Positions 26,496 to 35,741 of a DNA stretch of 64,000 bases are shown piece after piece. The notes under the pieces are model-generated. The model did not search any database. It had not been told where the DNA came from and saw only the letters and a list, made by a program, of their open reading frames with translations. The stretch comes from Microbacterium sp. NC79. GTDB taxonomy: Bacteria; Actinomycetota; Actinomycetes; Actinomycetales; Microbacteriaceae. The position numbers were made by a program, and so were the translations under genes. Numbering within the stretch: position 1 is the stretch's first letter; every line of letters begins with the position of its first letter. The stretch is from the NCBI RefSeq assembly GCF_019061125.1, contig NZ_JAHQYI010000001.1:1364001-1428000 (forward strand). The letters run 5' to 3'.

Positions 26496-26867
26496 TTACG
26501 CGCCGACTCGTGCCGGCGCTTCTCCACGGCGCTCGCGCAAGTATGCGAGTCGCTCAGCCAAAATCTCTTCTAGTTCTTCACGCGTGCGACGTTCCAGCAG
26601 CATGTCCCAGTGGGTACGTGCAACCTTGTCTTCGCTGTGGTCGACGGTGACGGCTTGGCCATCAACGACGAGCAATGCTTCGGCGCCGCACGTGCGGCAT
26701 TCCCACGTTGCTGGCGGCTCTGCATCAGCCGCAAACGTGAGCGTTGTTTCGCGCTCACACTGAGTACACGTGTACGTGTGATTCGTTCGGTCCATGAGCA
26801 CGACGCCCTCTTCGCTTTGTAAGCTCTGAGCGCCGAGTCGGATACCACGCAGGCTGCGTTCTGCCAT
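26496..26867 (-). CDS. rbpA: RNA polymerase-binding protein RbpA
   Basis: The 123-aa actinobacteria-specific transcription factor stabilises RNA polymerase-sigma-A open complexes. It has the N-terminal tail (RGIRLGAQSLQSEEGV), the zinc core with CTQCERE and CRTCGA, the basic linker, and the C-terminal sigma-interacting helices (EDKVARTHWDMLLERRTREELEEIL). ATG start preceded by GAGAGGA. Presence of RbpA fixes the phylum. Confidence 0.97.
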   Translation of the reverse strand: MAERSLRGIRLGAQSLQSEEGVVLMDRTNHTYTCTQCERETTLTFAADAEPPATWECRTCGAEALLVVDGQAVTVDHSEDKVARTHWDMLLERRTREELEEILAERLAYLRERRGEAPARVGA

Positions 26868-26988
26868 GGGTGAGTCCTCTCGTCAGTCCCTAGTTCTAAC
26901 GTCTCCGCCTGTGCAGATCATCCAAACAGGGAGGGAATCGTACTCTTTCCCAGGCAACGCACAGGGCATAGGCGTTGAACAGATGATG

Positions 26989-27759
26989 TCAGAGCGCTAA
27001 AGCAACATCAATACGGTCGGTGACGAGCCCGTCGACACCGAAATCGAGTAACCGTCGCATGTCTGCCGGATCGTTTATTGTCCAGACATGCACAACCGTT
27101 CCGTTGCGGTGTGCGGCAGCCAATAGGCGACGCGTGAGCACGCGAATCTTTCCGAATGATTCAGGTATTTGCAGGGCGTCGAATCCGGCAAACAAGCGCT
27201 TCTGCCACGGGCGAATTCCGAGGGCGACAGCAACGAGAATCTTGGCCATGGATGATTGGCCGGGGGAGTACGCAGGGCGTGCGCCCAGTTCTGCGAGGCG
27301 AGCGGCAGCGGCGGAACGGGCCCGGTCGCTAAAGCTCGTCACCAGCACCCGGTCAGCGTGGCGGGCGATGATGTCTGCCGCCGGGGCCGCAGCAGCGTGC
27401 GCCTTGATATCGATGTTGAAACGGGTCTGCGGAAAAGACTCCAGCGCCTGCTGCAGCGTGATGAGTCCGCCACGATCCGTCATCAGGTCGGCCAGTTCAC
27501 GCTCGGTCACATCGGCGACGAGACGCGCGTCCCCCGTAACGCGCAGGAGCGAAGAATCGTGGAACAAAACCACGACACCGTCAGCCGTCAGATGACAGTC
27601 AGACTCAATGTAGCGAGCGCCCGCAGCATGAGCTGCGGCGACAGCGGCGAATGAGTTCTCTACAACGCTCACCGTGGCCCCGTCGGAATCGACGAGGCCA
27701 CGGTGAGCGAGGAGCTGCGGAACAACACCCGCGAGATACGGATGAATGATGCTACGCAC
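26989..27759 (-). CDS. Glycerophosphodiester phosphodiesterase
   Basis: The 256-aa TIM-barrel GDPD hydrolyses glycerophosphodiesters to glycerol-3-phosphate. It has LLAHRGLVDS near residue 14 (catalytic His-Arg), the metal-binding ENSFAAVAAAHAAGARYIESDCHLTADGVVVLFHD (Glu, Glu-x-Asp, second His), IDIKA, and WTINDPADMRRLLDFGVDGLVTDR at the C-terminus. GTG 27759 is chosen: it overlaps the SPFH gene stop by 8 nt and gives the family's usual N-terminus, whereas the frame further upstream runs through SPFH coding sequence. Confidence 0.9.
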   Translation of the reverse strand: MRSIIHPYLAGVVPQLLAHRGLVDSDGATVSVVENSFAAVAAAHAAGARYIESDCHLTADGVVVLFHDSSLLRVTGDARLVADVTERELADLMTDRGGLITLQQALESFPQTRFNIDIKAHAAAAPAADIIARHADRVLVTSFSDRARSAAAARLAELGARPAYSPGQSSMAKILVAVALGIRPWQKRLFAGFDALQIPESFGKIRVLTRRLLAAAHRNGTVVHVWTINDPADMRRLLDFGVDGLVTDRIDVALAL

Positions 27760-28972
27760 CCGGATTCTGCGGAGGCAGCGGGGGTACAGGTGGGAGCGTC
27801 GGGTTGATGCCAAGCTCTTCTTCGTAGACCTCAGCAGGAACTGCACCTGAACGCACGTCGTTCGCTTGCGCTTCGGCAATCAGATCCCGCACTGACGGCT
27901 CGCCGTCGAGAACGCTATCAACGACGGCGTCCGCCTCCGTCTTTGCCTGCTCCGCAGCAACCACCGGTTCCGACGGAGTGACAACGGGCTGTTGGGGAGC
28001 GGCCGCGGGCTGCTGAGCATAGGCTGCTGCAGGCCCACCACCGGCGCCTGGCGCTCCGGGGAATGGCGACGCGCCACCGCTCTTGGGCGTAAACGCTCCG
28101 CCGATACCCTTGAGCGCCTCGGTGAGCTCGCTCGGGATGATCCACAGCTTGTTGGATTGTCCCTCCGAGATCTTCGGCAGCATCTGCAGGTACTGGTAGG
28201 CGAGAAGCTTGTCATCGGGCTGACCGGCGTGAATGGCGCCGAAGACAGTCGTGATCGCTTCTGCTTCACCGTGCGCACGCAGAACCGCTGCCTGCTTGTC
28301 ACCCTCGGCGCGGAGAATCTCCGCCTGACGAGCACCTTCAGCCTCCAGAATTGCGGACTGCTTGGTTCCTTCAGCCGTCAGAATGGCGGCACGGCGATCA
28401 CGCTCGGCGCGCATCTGCTTCTCCATCGAGTCTTGGATGGAGAGGGGCGGGTCAATCGCCTTCAGCTCGACACGCGACACGCGGATACCCCACTTGCCGG
28501 TCGCTTCATCAAGCACCAAGCGAAGCTGGCCATTGATTTCGTCGCGGCTGGTGAGCGCCTCTTCCAGGTTCAATCCACCGACGACGTTACGAAGAGTCGT
28601 CGTGGTGAGCTGCTCAACGGCGCCAAGGTAGTTCGCGATCTCATACGTCGCGGCACGCGCATCGGTGACCTGGAAGTAGACAACGGTGTCGATCGAAACG
28701 ACCAGGTTGTCTTCCGTGATGACCGGCTGCGGCGGGAATGAAACGACCTGCTCGCGCATGTCGATCAGGGGGCGCAGGCGATCGATAAACGGAACCAGAA
28801 CGTTCAGACCCGGCATCAGGGTTTTGTGGTACTTGCCGAGTCGTTCAACAACGCCAGATGCGGCCTGCGGAATGATGCGAATAGACCTCGCCAAAATCGT
28901 GATCGCGATGATCACGAAGGTGATGGCAATAATCCACCCGATCACAGTGGGAACGATGTTATCGCTATCCAT
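27752..28972 (-). CDS. SPFH/Band 7 family membrane protein (paraslipin type)
   Basis: The 406-aa protein begins with one membrane helix (residues 8-30), then an SPFH domain (QAASGVVERLGKYHKTLMPGLNVLVPFID ... DTVVYFQVTDARAATYEIANY), and a long Ala/Glu/Arg coiled coil (about 190-255, repeats of AEG-(T/A/D)-(K/R)-Q-(S/A)-A-(I/V)-L). The tail is Pro/Ala/Gln-rich and disordered. Such proteins oligomerise into membrane rings linked with membrane microdomains and proteolysis. The partner NfeD gene is directly upstream, the classic SPFH-NfeD pairing. Confidence 0.93.
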   Translation of the reverse strand: MDSDNIVPTVIGWIIAITFVIIAITILARSIRIIPQAASGVVERLGKYHKTLMPGLNVLVPFIDRLRPLIDMREQVVSFPPQPVITEDNLVVSIDTVVYFQVTDARAATYEIANYLGAVEQLTTTTLRNVVGGLNLEEALTSRDEINGQLRLVLDEATGKWGIRVSRVELKAIDPPLSIQDSMEKQMRAERDRRAAILTAEGTKQSAILEAEGARQAEILRAEGDKQAAVLRAHGEAEAITTVFGAIHAGQPDDKLLAYQYLQMLPKISEGQSNKLWIIPSELTEALKGIGGAFTPKSGGASPFPGAPGAGGGPAAAYAQQPAAAPQQPVVTPSEPVVAAEQAKTEADAVVDSVLDGEPSVRDLIAEAQANDVRSGAVPAEVYEEELGINPTLPPVPPLPPQNPGA

Positions 28973-29040
28973 ATCGCGGGTGATTCCTTTCTCTGTAGTG
29001 GTGGCCGTGACTGCGAACGACGGCGCGAACCAGCGGGAGG

Positions 29041-29511
29041 TTACTGCGAAGCGGTTGCGTTAACCGGAACCACAACGGCGACAGCACCGTTGATGGCAGA
29101 AACAACAACAGGGGTTTGCGGCGAGAGCAATTGGTAGCCGGTGCGGGCTGTCCAGGTGTCGCCATTTTGCAACTTGACCTGTCCAGACGTTGTGGTGACC
29201 GTCTCGATCACCATGCCGTGCATGCCAATCAGGGCGTCGACGTTGCTCTTGGCTGGGTCAGCATTCTTTGAGAGCCGAGCCAATAGCGGTGGCCGCAAGA
29301 ACAGAATCAGTAGCACGCCGATGACGGCGGCAACGACAACCTGCAGCCAAAATTCGGCGCCGGTGAGTGAAACCACGAGGCCCGCGGCGCTGCCCAACGC
29401 CAACATGAGGCAGGTGAATTCGAGCGTGAACATCTCAATCACGATAAAAAGCGCGATGAGCACAAGCCAGACGACCCAGGCCCAGTCGGTCAAGAATTCG
29501 ATGATTTCCAT
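29041..29511 (-). CDS. NfeD family protein
   Basis: The 156-aa membrane protein has helices at about residues 12-32, 34-50 and 52-72, and a C-terminal OB-fold (GMHGMVIETVTTTSGQVKLQNGDTWTART). This is the short NfeD form lacking the ClpP-like protease domain. It is expected to partner the SPFH protein encoded 68 nt downstream. The start has GGGGAGGT. Confidence 0.92.
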   Translation of the reverse strand: MEIIEFLTDWAWVVWLVLIALFIVIEMFTLEFTCLMLALGSAAGLVVSLTGAEFWLQVVVAAVIGVLLILFLRPPLLARLSKNADPAKSNVDALIGMHGMVIETVTTTSGQVKLQNGDTWTARTGYQLLSPQTPVVVSAINGAVAVVVPVNATASQ

Positions 29512-29644
29512 AGAAACCTCCCCTTGGCAGTGAACTTACCACGAGGCATCGGGTCACTTCTTGTTGACGCCCAACGTGGGGGAGACGCACAGCGTTGATA
29601 GTCTCAGAAAGCGCATTTTTGCGCCTGTAACCAAAGGAGTCTCT

Positions 29645-30409
29645 GTGACAACGCTGCTTCCCCCCGGTTCTTTGAACGGAAAGGTGGCCCTCGTCACCGG
29701 TTCTTCGCGCGGTATCGGTGCCGATACGGTGCGTTACTTCGCCGAAGCTGGCGCCGATGTCGTCATTAACTTCCGCAACAAGGCTCCGCGTGCTGAGAAG
29801 CTCGCAACGCAGCTGCGTGATTTGGGCGTGCAGGCCATCACGGTAGGCGCAGACCTCACCGACCCGGACTCGGTCAAAACCATGATCGACGCTGTTCGTG
29901 AAGCGTACGGAAAGCTCGACATCCTTGTCTTGAACGCCTCGGGTGGCATGGAGTCGGGAATGGCGGCGGACTATGCGCTCACGCTCAACCGCGATGCCCA
30001 GCTCAACATGCTCAATGCCGCACGCGAGATCATGACGCCAGGTTCGCGCGTCGTGTTCGTCACGAGCCACCAAGCACACTACATTCGCACCACGCCGACG
30101 ATGCCGGAGTACGAGCCTGTCGCGCTGTCAAAGCGTGCGGGTGAAGACGCACTGCGCGAGCTCATCCCATCGCTCGCTGAAGATGGCATTGAGTTCGTTG
30201 TCGTCTCGGGCGACATGATCGAAGGAACGATTACCGCGACGCTCCTCGAGCGCGCGAATCCGGGAGCAATCTCCGAGCGCCGCGAATCTGCAGGCAAGCT
30301 CTACAACGTGTCTGAATTTGCCGCCGAGGTCGCTCAGGCCGCCGTCGATCCGCTCCCCGCAGACAACACCCGCCTCGTCGGCGATGTCTCCGCATTTGAA
30401 AGCAACTAA
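29645..30409 (+). CDS. SDR family oxidoreductase with altered active site
   Basis: This 254-aa Rossmann-fold protein has the cofactor motif TGSSRGIG near residue 17 and NASGG near 98. The catalytic Ser is plausible in VFVTSHQAH. The usual YxxxK is not: the sequence reads EYEPVALSKRAGEDAL, so the position four before Lys is Val and the Tyr is seven before it. Activity may be altered or lost; a different reading of the alignment is possible. GTG 29645 follows AAAGGAG. The neighbouring S9 peptidase gene starts 5 nt after the stop, so they likely form an operon. Confidence 0.85.
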   Translation: MTTLLPPGSLNGKVALVTGSSRGIGADTVRYFAEAGADVVINFRNKAPRAEKLATQLRDLGVQAITVGADLTDPDSVKTMIDAVREAYGKLDILVLNASGGMESGMAADYALTLNRDAQLNMLNAAREIMTPGSRVVFVTSHQAHYIRTTPTMPEYEPVALSKRAGEDALRELIPSLAEDGIEFVVVSGDMIEGTITATLLERANPGAISERRESAGKLYNVSEFAAEVAQAAVDPLPADNTRLVGDVSAFESN

Positions 30410-30414
30410 GTCAG

Positions 30415-32418
30415 ATGAAGCCTCAGGACATTACTCAGCTCATTTCCGTCTCGCGTCCCACCATCGCACCCGATGGTTCCTTCGCGGTCTTCGCCACCTC
30501 CCGGCCTGACGAGGTCGCGAACCGTAGCGTCGGTCAGCTCTGGCGCACTGACTTCGTTGGTGCCCCGCGGCGTATTACTCGTGGCGTGGCGGATGCTGCT
30601 CCTGCGCTGTCGCCCGACGGCACCCAGATTGCGTTCCTCCGCGGTGTCGAGAAGAAGGGCGCCCAGCTGTTCGTGGTTGACGCGAACGGTGGTGAGGCGA
30701 TTCAGGTCACCGACGTTCACGGCGGTGTGAGCGGATTCGAGTGGGCACCCGACGGTGCATCCTTCGTGTTTGCTGCTCGGGTTGCGGAGAACGGCCGGTA
30801 CGGAACCGTTGACGGGCTCGGCGAGGCTGCGGAGGCTCCGCGGAAGGTCACCGGGTTCCGCTGGCACGCCAACGGCCTCGGATACACCGTTGACCGTCCC
30901 AGCCACCTGTTCGTGGTTCCGGCCCCCGATCTTTCGGCCGAGCCGTTCTATGCTCCCGCTCCGGCGGTCATCGCTGATGGTGCGGAGAAGCCGAAGCCGC
31001 AGGTTATCCCGGCGGAACCGCGTCAGATCACGACGGGCGAAGGTAAGACGTACGCGGGTATTGCCTTCACTCCCGATGGCAGCGAGGTGCTGACCACGGT
31101 CGCCGATGTGCAGCCGACGACGATCGACTTGACCACCACGGTTGTTGCCGTGACCGTGGCTGACGGCGCTGAGCGCGTTGTGGTTGCGCCCGAGGCGCTG
31201 CTTTCCGTTGGCGACATCGCTGTGGCGGAAGACGGAACCATTGCACTGCTGGCGTATTCGGTAGGGGAGTCCCGCACCGACTTCGTGGCGCCCGGAATGG
31301 GCCTGTGGGTTCTCGACGGCGCGACTCCGCGCGCGCTGACGGATACCGCCACAATCGACCTCGGTGAGGTTGGCAGCCACATTGTTGTTGTCGGCGACGA
31401 CTTCCTCGTCCTTAACCGCACGCGCGGTCGTGTGCACGCTCTTCGCGTGACTCGCGCGGGCGATGTCTCCACCGTGATCGATGGCGACGTCGAGCTCGGT
31501 GGTCTTGCTGCTGCCGATACGGCTGCCGGCCTGCGCATCGTGGCGACTGCGACGTCGCCCGACTCGTTCGGCGAACTGCTCGTCTCGGACGCTGAGGGAA
31601 CACGTACCGCGACGAATTTCGGTGCGGGGCTCCGCGCCAGCGGTATCGTCACGCCGAAGGAACTGACGATCACCGGCCGCGACGGTTACCCGATTCACGG
31701 CTGGCTCGCCGCCCCCGAGGGTGACGGCCAGCACCCGGTGATTCTGATGATCCACGGCGGTCCGTACGCGAGCTACGGTGTGCACGTGTTTGATGAGGTA
31801 CAGACGCTTGTCGACGCTGGCTACGCCGTTGCTTTCTGCAACCCGCGTGGTTCCGCCGGCTACGGCACCGCACACGGGCGTTCGATTCGCCAGGCCATGG
31901 GTACCGTCGACTTCAACGACGTCATTGACTTCCTTGAGGGCGCGGTTGCAAGCGATGCGCGCCTTGACGGCGAGCGTGTCGGTGTGATGGGCGGTTCATA
32001 CGGCGGCTACCTCACCGCATGGGTGACCACGCAGGATCACCGTTTTGCGGGAGCCATTGTGGAGCGCGGATTCCTCGAGCCCGAGTCGTTCGTCGGAACC
32101 AGTGACATCGGATCGTTCTTTGGCATCGAGTACGTGGGTGGTACCGCTGAGCAGATCGCTGCGCAGAGCCCCTACGCGCACGTCGACAACGTGAAGACCC
32201 CCACGCTGGTCATTCACTCCGAGCTGGACTTCCGTTGCCCGCTTGAGCAGGCGACACGGTATTACTCGAAGCTGAAGCACAACGGTGTTGAAGCCGAAAT
32301 GCTGATCTTCCCTGGTGAAAACCACGAGCTCACCCGCTCCGGCCAGCCGCGCCACCGTCTGGAGCGGTTCGCTGCCGTTCTGGAATGGTGGGACCGCGTG
32401 CTTCCGGTTACGAAGTAG
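30415..32418 (+). CDS. S9 family (prolyl oligopeptidase / acylaminoacyl) peptidase
   Basis: The 667-aa serine peptidase has an N-terminal beta-propeller (WD40-like PD40 repeats such as APALSPDGTQIAF) and a C-terminal alpha/beta-hydrolase domain from about residue 415. The oxyanion HGGPY, nucleophile GVMGGSYGGY (Ser near 530), Asp in SELDFRCP and His in PGENHELTRSG form the expected triad. It lacks a signal peptide and is probably cytosolic, trimming short or acylated peptides. Confidence 0.94.
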   Translation: MKPQDITQLISVSRPTIAPDGSFAVFATSRPDEVANRSVGQLWRTDFVGAPRRITRGVADAAPALSPDGTQIAFLRGVEKKGAQLFVVDANGGEAIQVTDVHGGVSGFEWAPDGASFVFAARVAENGRYGTVDGLGEAAEAPRKVTGFRWHANGLGYTVDRPSHLFVVPAPDLSAEPFYAPAPAVIADGAEKPKPQVIPAEPRQITTGEGKTYAGIAFTPDGSEVLTTVADVQPTTIDLTTTVVAVTVADGAERVVVAPEALLSVGDIAVAEDGTIALLAYSVGESRTDFVAPGMGLWVLDGATPRALTDTATIDLGEVGSHIVVVGDDFLVLNRTRGRVHALRVTRAGDVSTVIDGDVELGGLAAADTAAGLRIVATATSPDSFGELLVSDAEGTRTATNFGAGLRASGIVTPKELTITGRDGYPIHGWLAAPEGDGQHPVILMIHGGPYASYGVHVFDEVQTLVDAGYAVAFCNPRGSAGYGTAHGRSIRQAMGTVDFNDVIDFLEGAVASDARLDGERVGVMGGSYGGYLTAWVTTQDHRFAGAIVERGFLEPESFVGTSDIGSFFGIEYVGGTAEQIAAQSPYAHVDNVKTPTLVIHSELDFRCPLEQATRYYSKLKHNGVEAEMLIFPGENHELTRSGQPRHRLERFAAVLEWWDRVLPVTK

Positions 32419-32426
32419 CAAAGCAG

Positions 32427-32468
32427 AGGTGGGTGGCGTGGGCTTCGGCTGACGCCACCCACCTTTTT
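32427..32468 (+). terminator. Intrinsic terminator after the S9 peptidase gene
   Basis: A 13-bp stem (32427-32439 with 32452-32464) and a TTTTTC tail. Confidence 0.9.
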
Positions 32469-32536
32469 CGTGGCCGCAGGTGCCGTGTCGGTGCATACTT
32501 ATAGGCTGAACAGCCCACAAAGCCTCTGGAGCCCGC

Positions 32537-34891
32537 ATGTCGCACCCCGCTGACAACCACGATTACATTCGCGTGCAGGGTGCACGCGAAAACAACCTGA
32601 AGAACGTTTCAGTCGCCATTCCGAAGCGCCGGCTGACCGTCTTCACGGGGGTTTCCGGTTCCGGTAAATCGTCCCTCGTGTTCGGAACCATCGCAGCCGA
32701 GTCCCAGCGCATGATTAACGAGACGTACAGTTCGTTCGTGCAGGGCTTCATGCCGTCGATGTCTCGTCCAGATGTCGACGTTCTCGAGGGGCTCACGACG
32801 GCGATCATCGTCGACCAGGAGCGCATGGGCGCGAACTCCCGTTCCACGGTGGGCACGGCAACCGACGCGAATGCGATGTTGCGCATCTTGTTTTCGCGCA
32901 TGGGTGTGCCGAGTGCCGGGGGACCACAGGCGTACTCGTTTAACGTGCCGAGCGTTTCCGGTGCGGGTGCCGTCACGATCACGAAGGGCGGCGAGACGGT
33001 GAAGGAGCGCCGCAGCTTCTCCCAGGTTGGCGGTATGTGTCCTCGCTGCGAGGGAATGGGGTCAGTCACTGATCTCGATCTCACCCAACTCTACGACGAG
33101 TCCAAGTCGTTGCTGGAGGGGGCAATCACCATTCCTGGCTACACCGCAGACGGCTGGGCCACCCGCATTTACGCGGCGTCTGGGTTTGTTGACCCGAACA
33201 AACCGATCAAGGACTACACCGAGCAAGAGCTCCAGGACTTCCTGTACAAAGAGCCCACCAAGGTCAAGATTGAAAGCATCAATATGACCTACCAGGGCCT
33301 CGTCAACAACATTCAGAAGTCGATGCTGACGAAAGACCGCGAGGCGATGCAGCCGCACATTCGCGCCTTTGTTGAGCGCGCGGTGACCTACACCGCGTGC
33401 CCGGAGTGCGACGGCACGCGGTTGGCTGCGCACGCGCGTGATTCCAAAATCGGTGACGTCAGTATCGCGGATGCCTGTCGCATGCAGATTTCCGACTTGG
33501 CGGTGTGGTTGCGTTCCATTGATGAGCCCTCCATCGCACCTCTGGTTCGTGCCCTCCAGGAGTCACTCGACTCATTTGTCGAGATTGGCCTCGGCTACCT
33601 GTCGTTGGAGCGTCCGAGCGGAACCTTGTCTGGGGGAGAGGCACAGCGCACGAAGATGATTCGTCACCTGGGTTCGTCGCTCACTGACGTTACATACGTG
33701 TTCGATGAGCCAACGATCGGCCTCCATCCGCATGACATTCAGAACATGAATGGGCTGCTGCAACGACTGCGTGACAAGGGCAATACCGTGCTGGTTGTGG
33801 AGCATAAGCCGGAGGCAATCGCCATCGCGGACCACGTCGTTGACCTGGGGCCACGCGCTGGCGTCGAAGGCGGCGAGATTTGCTACCAGGGCGATTTGGC
33901 GGGTCTTCGAGCGAGCGACACACTCACCGGCAAGCACCTCGATGACCGAGCACATCTCAAAACCACTGTGCGCACACCGAGCGGGACCTTTGCCGTGCGC
34001 GGCGCGAACACGCACAACCTGAAAAACGTTGACGTCGATATCCCGCTCGGCGTGCTGACGGTTGTCACGGGCGTCGCAGGGTCAGGCAAGAGCTCGCTTA
34101 TCCACGGTGCGTTGCCCGCGCATGGCGATGTCATTGTGGTCGATCAGGGGGCGATCCGAGGCTCACGCCGGAGTAACCCGGCGACCTACACGGGTCTGCT
34201 CGATCCGATTCGAAAGGCATTTGCCAAGGCGAATGATGTGAAACCCGCGCTGTTCAGCGCGAATTCCGAGGGTGCATGCCCGACCTGCAATGGTTCCGGC
34301 GTCATCTACTCCGACCTGGGCGTCGTCGCCGGTGTGTCTGCCGTCTGTGAGACCTGCGAAGGCAAGCGCTTTGCCGCAGGCGTGTTGGAACTGATGTACG
34401 CAGGCAAGAACATCAGTGATGTGTTGTCGATGTCGGTACGGGAAGCCGTCGAGTTCTTCTCGGCAGGGGAGGGGAAGCTCGCTCCGGCCGCGACAATTCT
34501 GAAACGTCTGAGCGATGTGGGCTTGGGCTATTTGACAATTGGGCAGCCGCTCACAACGCTGTCAGGCGGCGAACGTCAGCGGCTAAAGCTCGCGACGCAC
34601 ATGGCTGACAAGGGCGGCGTCTACGTTCTTGATGAGCCGACGACCGGACTACACCTCGCCGACGTCCAGCAGTTGCTGGGGTTGATGGATCGGCTCGTTG
34701 ACGCGGGCAAGTCGGTGATCGTGATCGAGCACCACCAAGCGGTGATGGCTCACGCCGACTGGATCATTGACATGGGTCCAGGGGCCGGCCATGACGGTGG
34801 GCGCGTCGTTTTTGAGGGCACACCGCGTGAGCTTGTGGAGTCTGGGTCGACGGTTACGGGGGAGCACCTCGCGCGTTACGTGGGCGCATAA
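32537..34891 (+). CDS. UvrA-like ABC ATPase (short, UvrA2/DrrC class)
   Basis: This 784-aa protein has two UvrA-type ABC modules: Walker A GVSGSGKSSL and VAGSGKSSL, signatures LSGGEAQRTKM and LSGGERQRLKL, Walker B VFDEPTIGLHP and VLDEPTTGLHL, with zinc cysteines CPRCEGMGS, CPECDGTRL and CPTCNGSG...CETCEG. At about 165 residues shorter than UvrA (roughly 950) it should lack most of the UvrB-binding region. Similar short UvrA paralogs include DrrC, a DNA-associated daunorubicin resistance protein. Role inferred: repair accessory or intercalator resistance. ATG with TCTGGAG upstream. Confidence 0.9.
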   Translation: MSHPADNHDYIRVQGARENNLKNVSVAIPKRRLTVFTGVSGSGKSSLVFGTIAAESQRMINETYSSFVQGFMPSMSRPDVDVLEGLTTAIIVDQERMGANSRSTVGTATDANAMLRILFSRMGVPSAGGPQAYSFNVPSVSGAGAVTITKGGETVKERRSFSQVGGMCPRCEGMGSVTDLDLTQLYDESKSLLEGAITIPGYTADGWATRIYAASGFVDPNKPIKDYTEQELQDFLYKEPTKVKIESINMTYQGLVNNIQKSMLTKDREAMQPHIRAFVERAVTYTACPECDGTRLAAHARDSKIGDVSIADACRMQISDLAVWLRSIDEPSIAPLVRALQESLDSFVEIGLGYLSLERPSGTLSGGEAQRTKMIRHLGSSLTDVTYVFDEPTIGLHPHDIQNMNGLLQRLRDKGNTVLVVEHKPEAIAIADHVVDLGPRAGVEGGEICYQGDLAGLRASDTLTGKHLDDRAHLKTTVRTPSGTFAVRGANTHNLKNVDVDIPLGVLTVVTGVAGSGKSSLIHGALPAHGDVIVVDQGAIRGSRRSNPATYTGLLDPIRKAFAKANDVKPALFSANSEGACPTCNGSGVIYSDLGVVAGVSAVCETCEGKRFAAGVLELMYAGKNISDVLSMSVREAVEFFSAGEGKLAPAATILKRLSDVGLGYLTIGQPLTTLSGGERQRLKLATHMADKGGVYVLDEPTTGLHLADVQQLLGLMDRLVDAGKSVIVIEHHQAVMAHADWIIDMGPGAGHDGGRVVFEGTPRELVESGSTVTGEHLARYVGA

Positions 34892-34895
34892 CGAA

Positions 34896-34963
34896 GGGCG
34901 TTTCGCCTCACACAGTCGCGCCCACTCGCATGGCGAGCGGCGGCGCCGTGAGGCGAAACGCCC
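34896..34963. terminator. Inverted repeat between convergent genes
   Basis: A perfect 16-bp inverted repeat (34896-34911 with 34948-34963) encloses 36 nt that includes CGCATGGCGAG. There is no T-run, so termination is plausible but unproven. A related element occurs at 44793-44848. Confidence 0.55.
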
Positions 34964-34978
34964 GGAGACTCTCCGTCG

Positions 34979-35557
34979 TTAGTCTTTGCCGATAGTGAAG
35001 GCGCGAACGACCTGCACGATACCGATGACGAACAGCGAGATGCCGAACCACATCCACAGCACGGCGCCAGCGAACAGCGGCGACAGCAGCAGACCAATGC
35101 CGGCAAGGATGCTCACGATCGCGAAGAAGATTGCCCAGCCCTTGCTGGGTGCAAGCTTCAGCGTCGTGAGGGCTGCGACGCCCTCAAAGATCCACGACAC
35201 ACCGATAAAGATCACGACGATCGCGGCAAATGTTTGAGCGGCGATCGCCGGGTTCATGAATGCGATGATGCCGGTGGCGATGAAGACGAGACCCGCGAGT
35301 GCGTGGCCTACGCGGCCACCGACCGACATGCCTTTGGCGACGATGGCAAGGATGAGATAAAAAACACCACCGACGAGAGCGTAGGCAGCAAGGATCATTG
35401 TGAACGTGATGGCCGACTTCGTCGGCCACAGGAAGATCAGGGCGCCAATGATGATTGCAAGCGCTCCACCGAGTCCGAGAAGCCATTTCAGGCTCTTCAG
35501 CAGCGGGGAGTCGGCTGCGGGGGCGCCGACGGTTGCGTTGTCGACAGATTCAGACAT
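34979..35557 (-). CDS. HdeD/DUF308 family membrane protein
   Basis: The 192-aa protein has six predicted helices in three pairs, following the DUF308 repeat (for example LGGALAIIIGALIFLWPTKSA and HALAGLVFIATGIIAFMNPAIAA). HdeD of E. coli is tied to acid resistance; here function is unknown. The ATG at 35557 has CAGGAGG at 6-nt spacing, which decides it over the much longer upstream frame that overlaps the divergent acetyltransferase gene. Confidence 0.87.
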   Translation of the reverse strand: MSESVDNATVGAPAADSPLLKSLKWLLGLGGALAIIIGALIFLWPTKSAITFTMILAAYALVGGVFYLILAIVAKGMSVGGRVGHALAGLVFIATGIIAFMNPAIAAQTFAAIVVIFIGVSWIFEGVAALTTLKLAPSKGWAIFFAIVSILAGIGLLLSPLFAGAVLWMWFGISLFVIGIVQVVRAFTIGKD

Positions 35558-35729
35558 TTTTGCCTCCTGAGCAAGGGTGATCACCTTAAAGTAGCGCTTT
35601 AAGGTATTTCCTGCCGGTAGCAACCGCGCTTGAGCGCAATATTTCGTCAATTCTTGATGATGCTGTGCGGTCACGAGAGCGAAACCGGCGCAAAAGGGGA
35701 CCCTCATGAGCGCCGTGGGGGAGTCGTGC

Positions 35730-35735
35730 CAGGAT
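35730..35735 (+). promoter_or_regulatory. -10 element, leaderless promoter of the GNAT gene
   Basis: CAGGAT, then GGAACG (6 nt), then GTG at 35742. Confidence 0.45.
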
Positions 35736-35741
35736 GGAACG

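Noticed and set aside
27760..27879. 40-residue basic extension of the GDPD
   Set aside because: It lies inside the SPFH coding sequence and is not part of the family N-terminus.
30406..31875. 489-codon minus-strand open frame
   Set aside because: Antisense shadow of the S9 peptidase gene, with repetitive Arg/His/Gly composition and no family resemblance.
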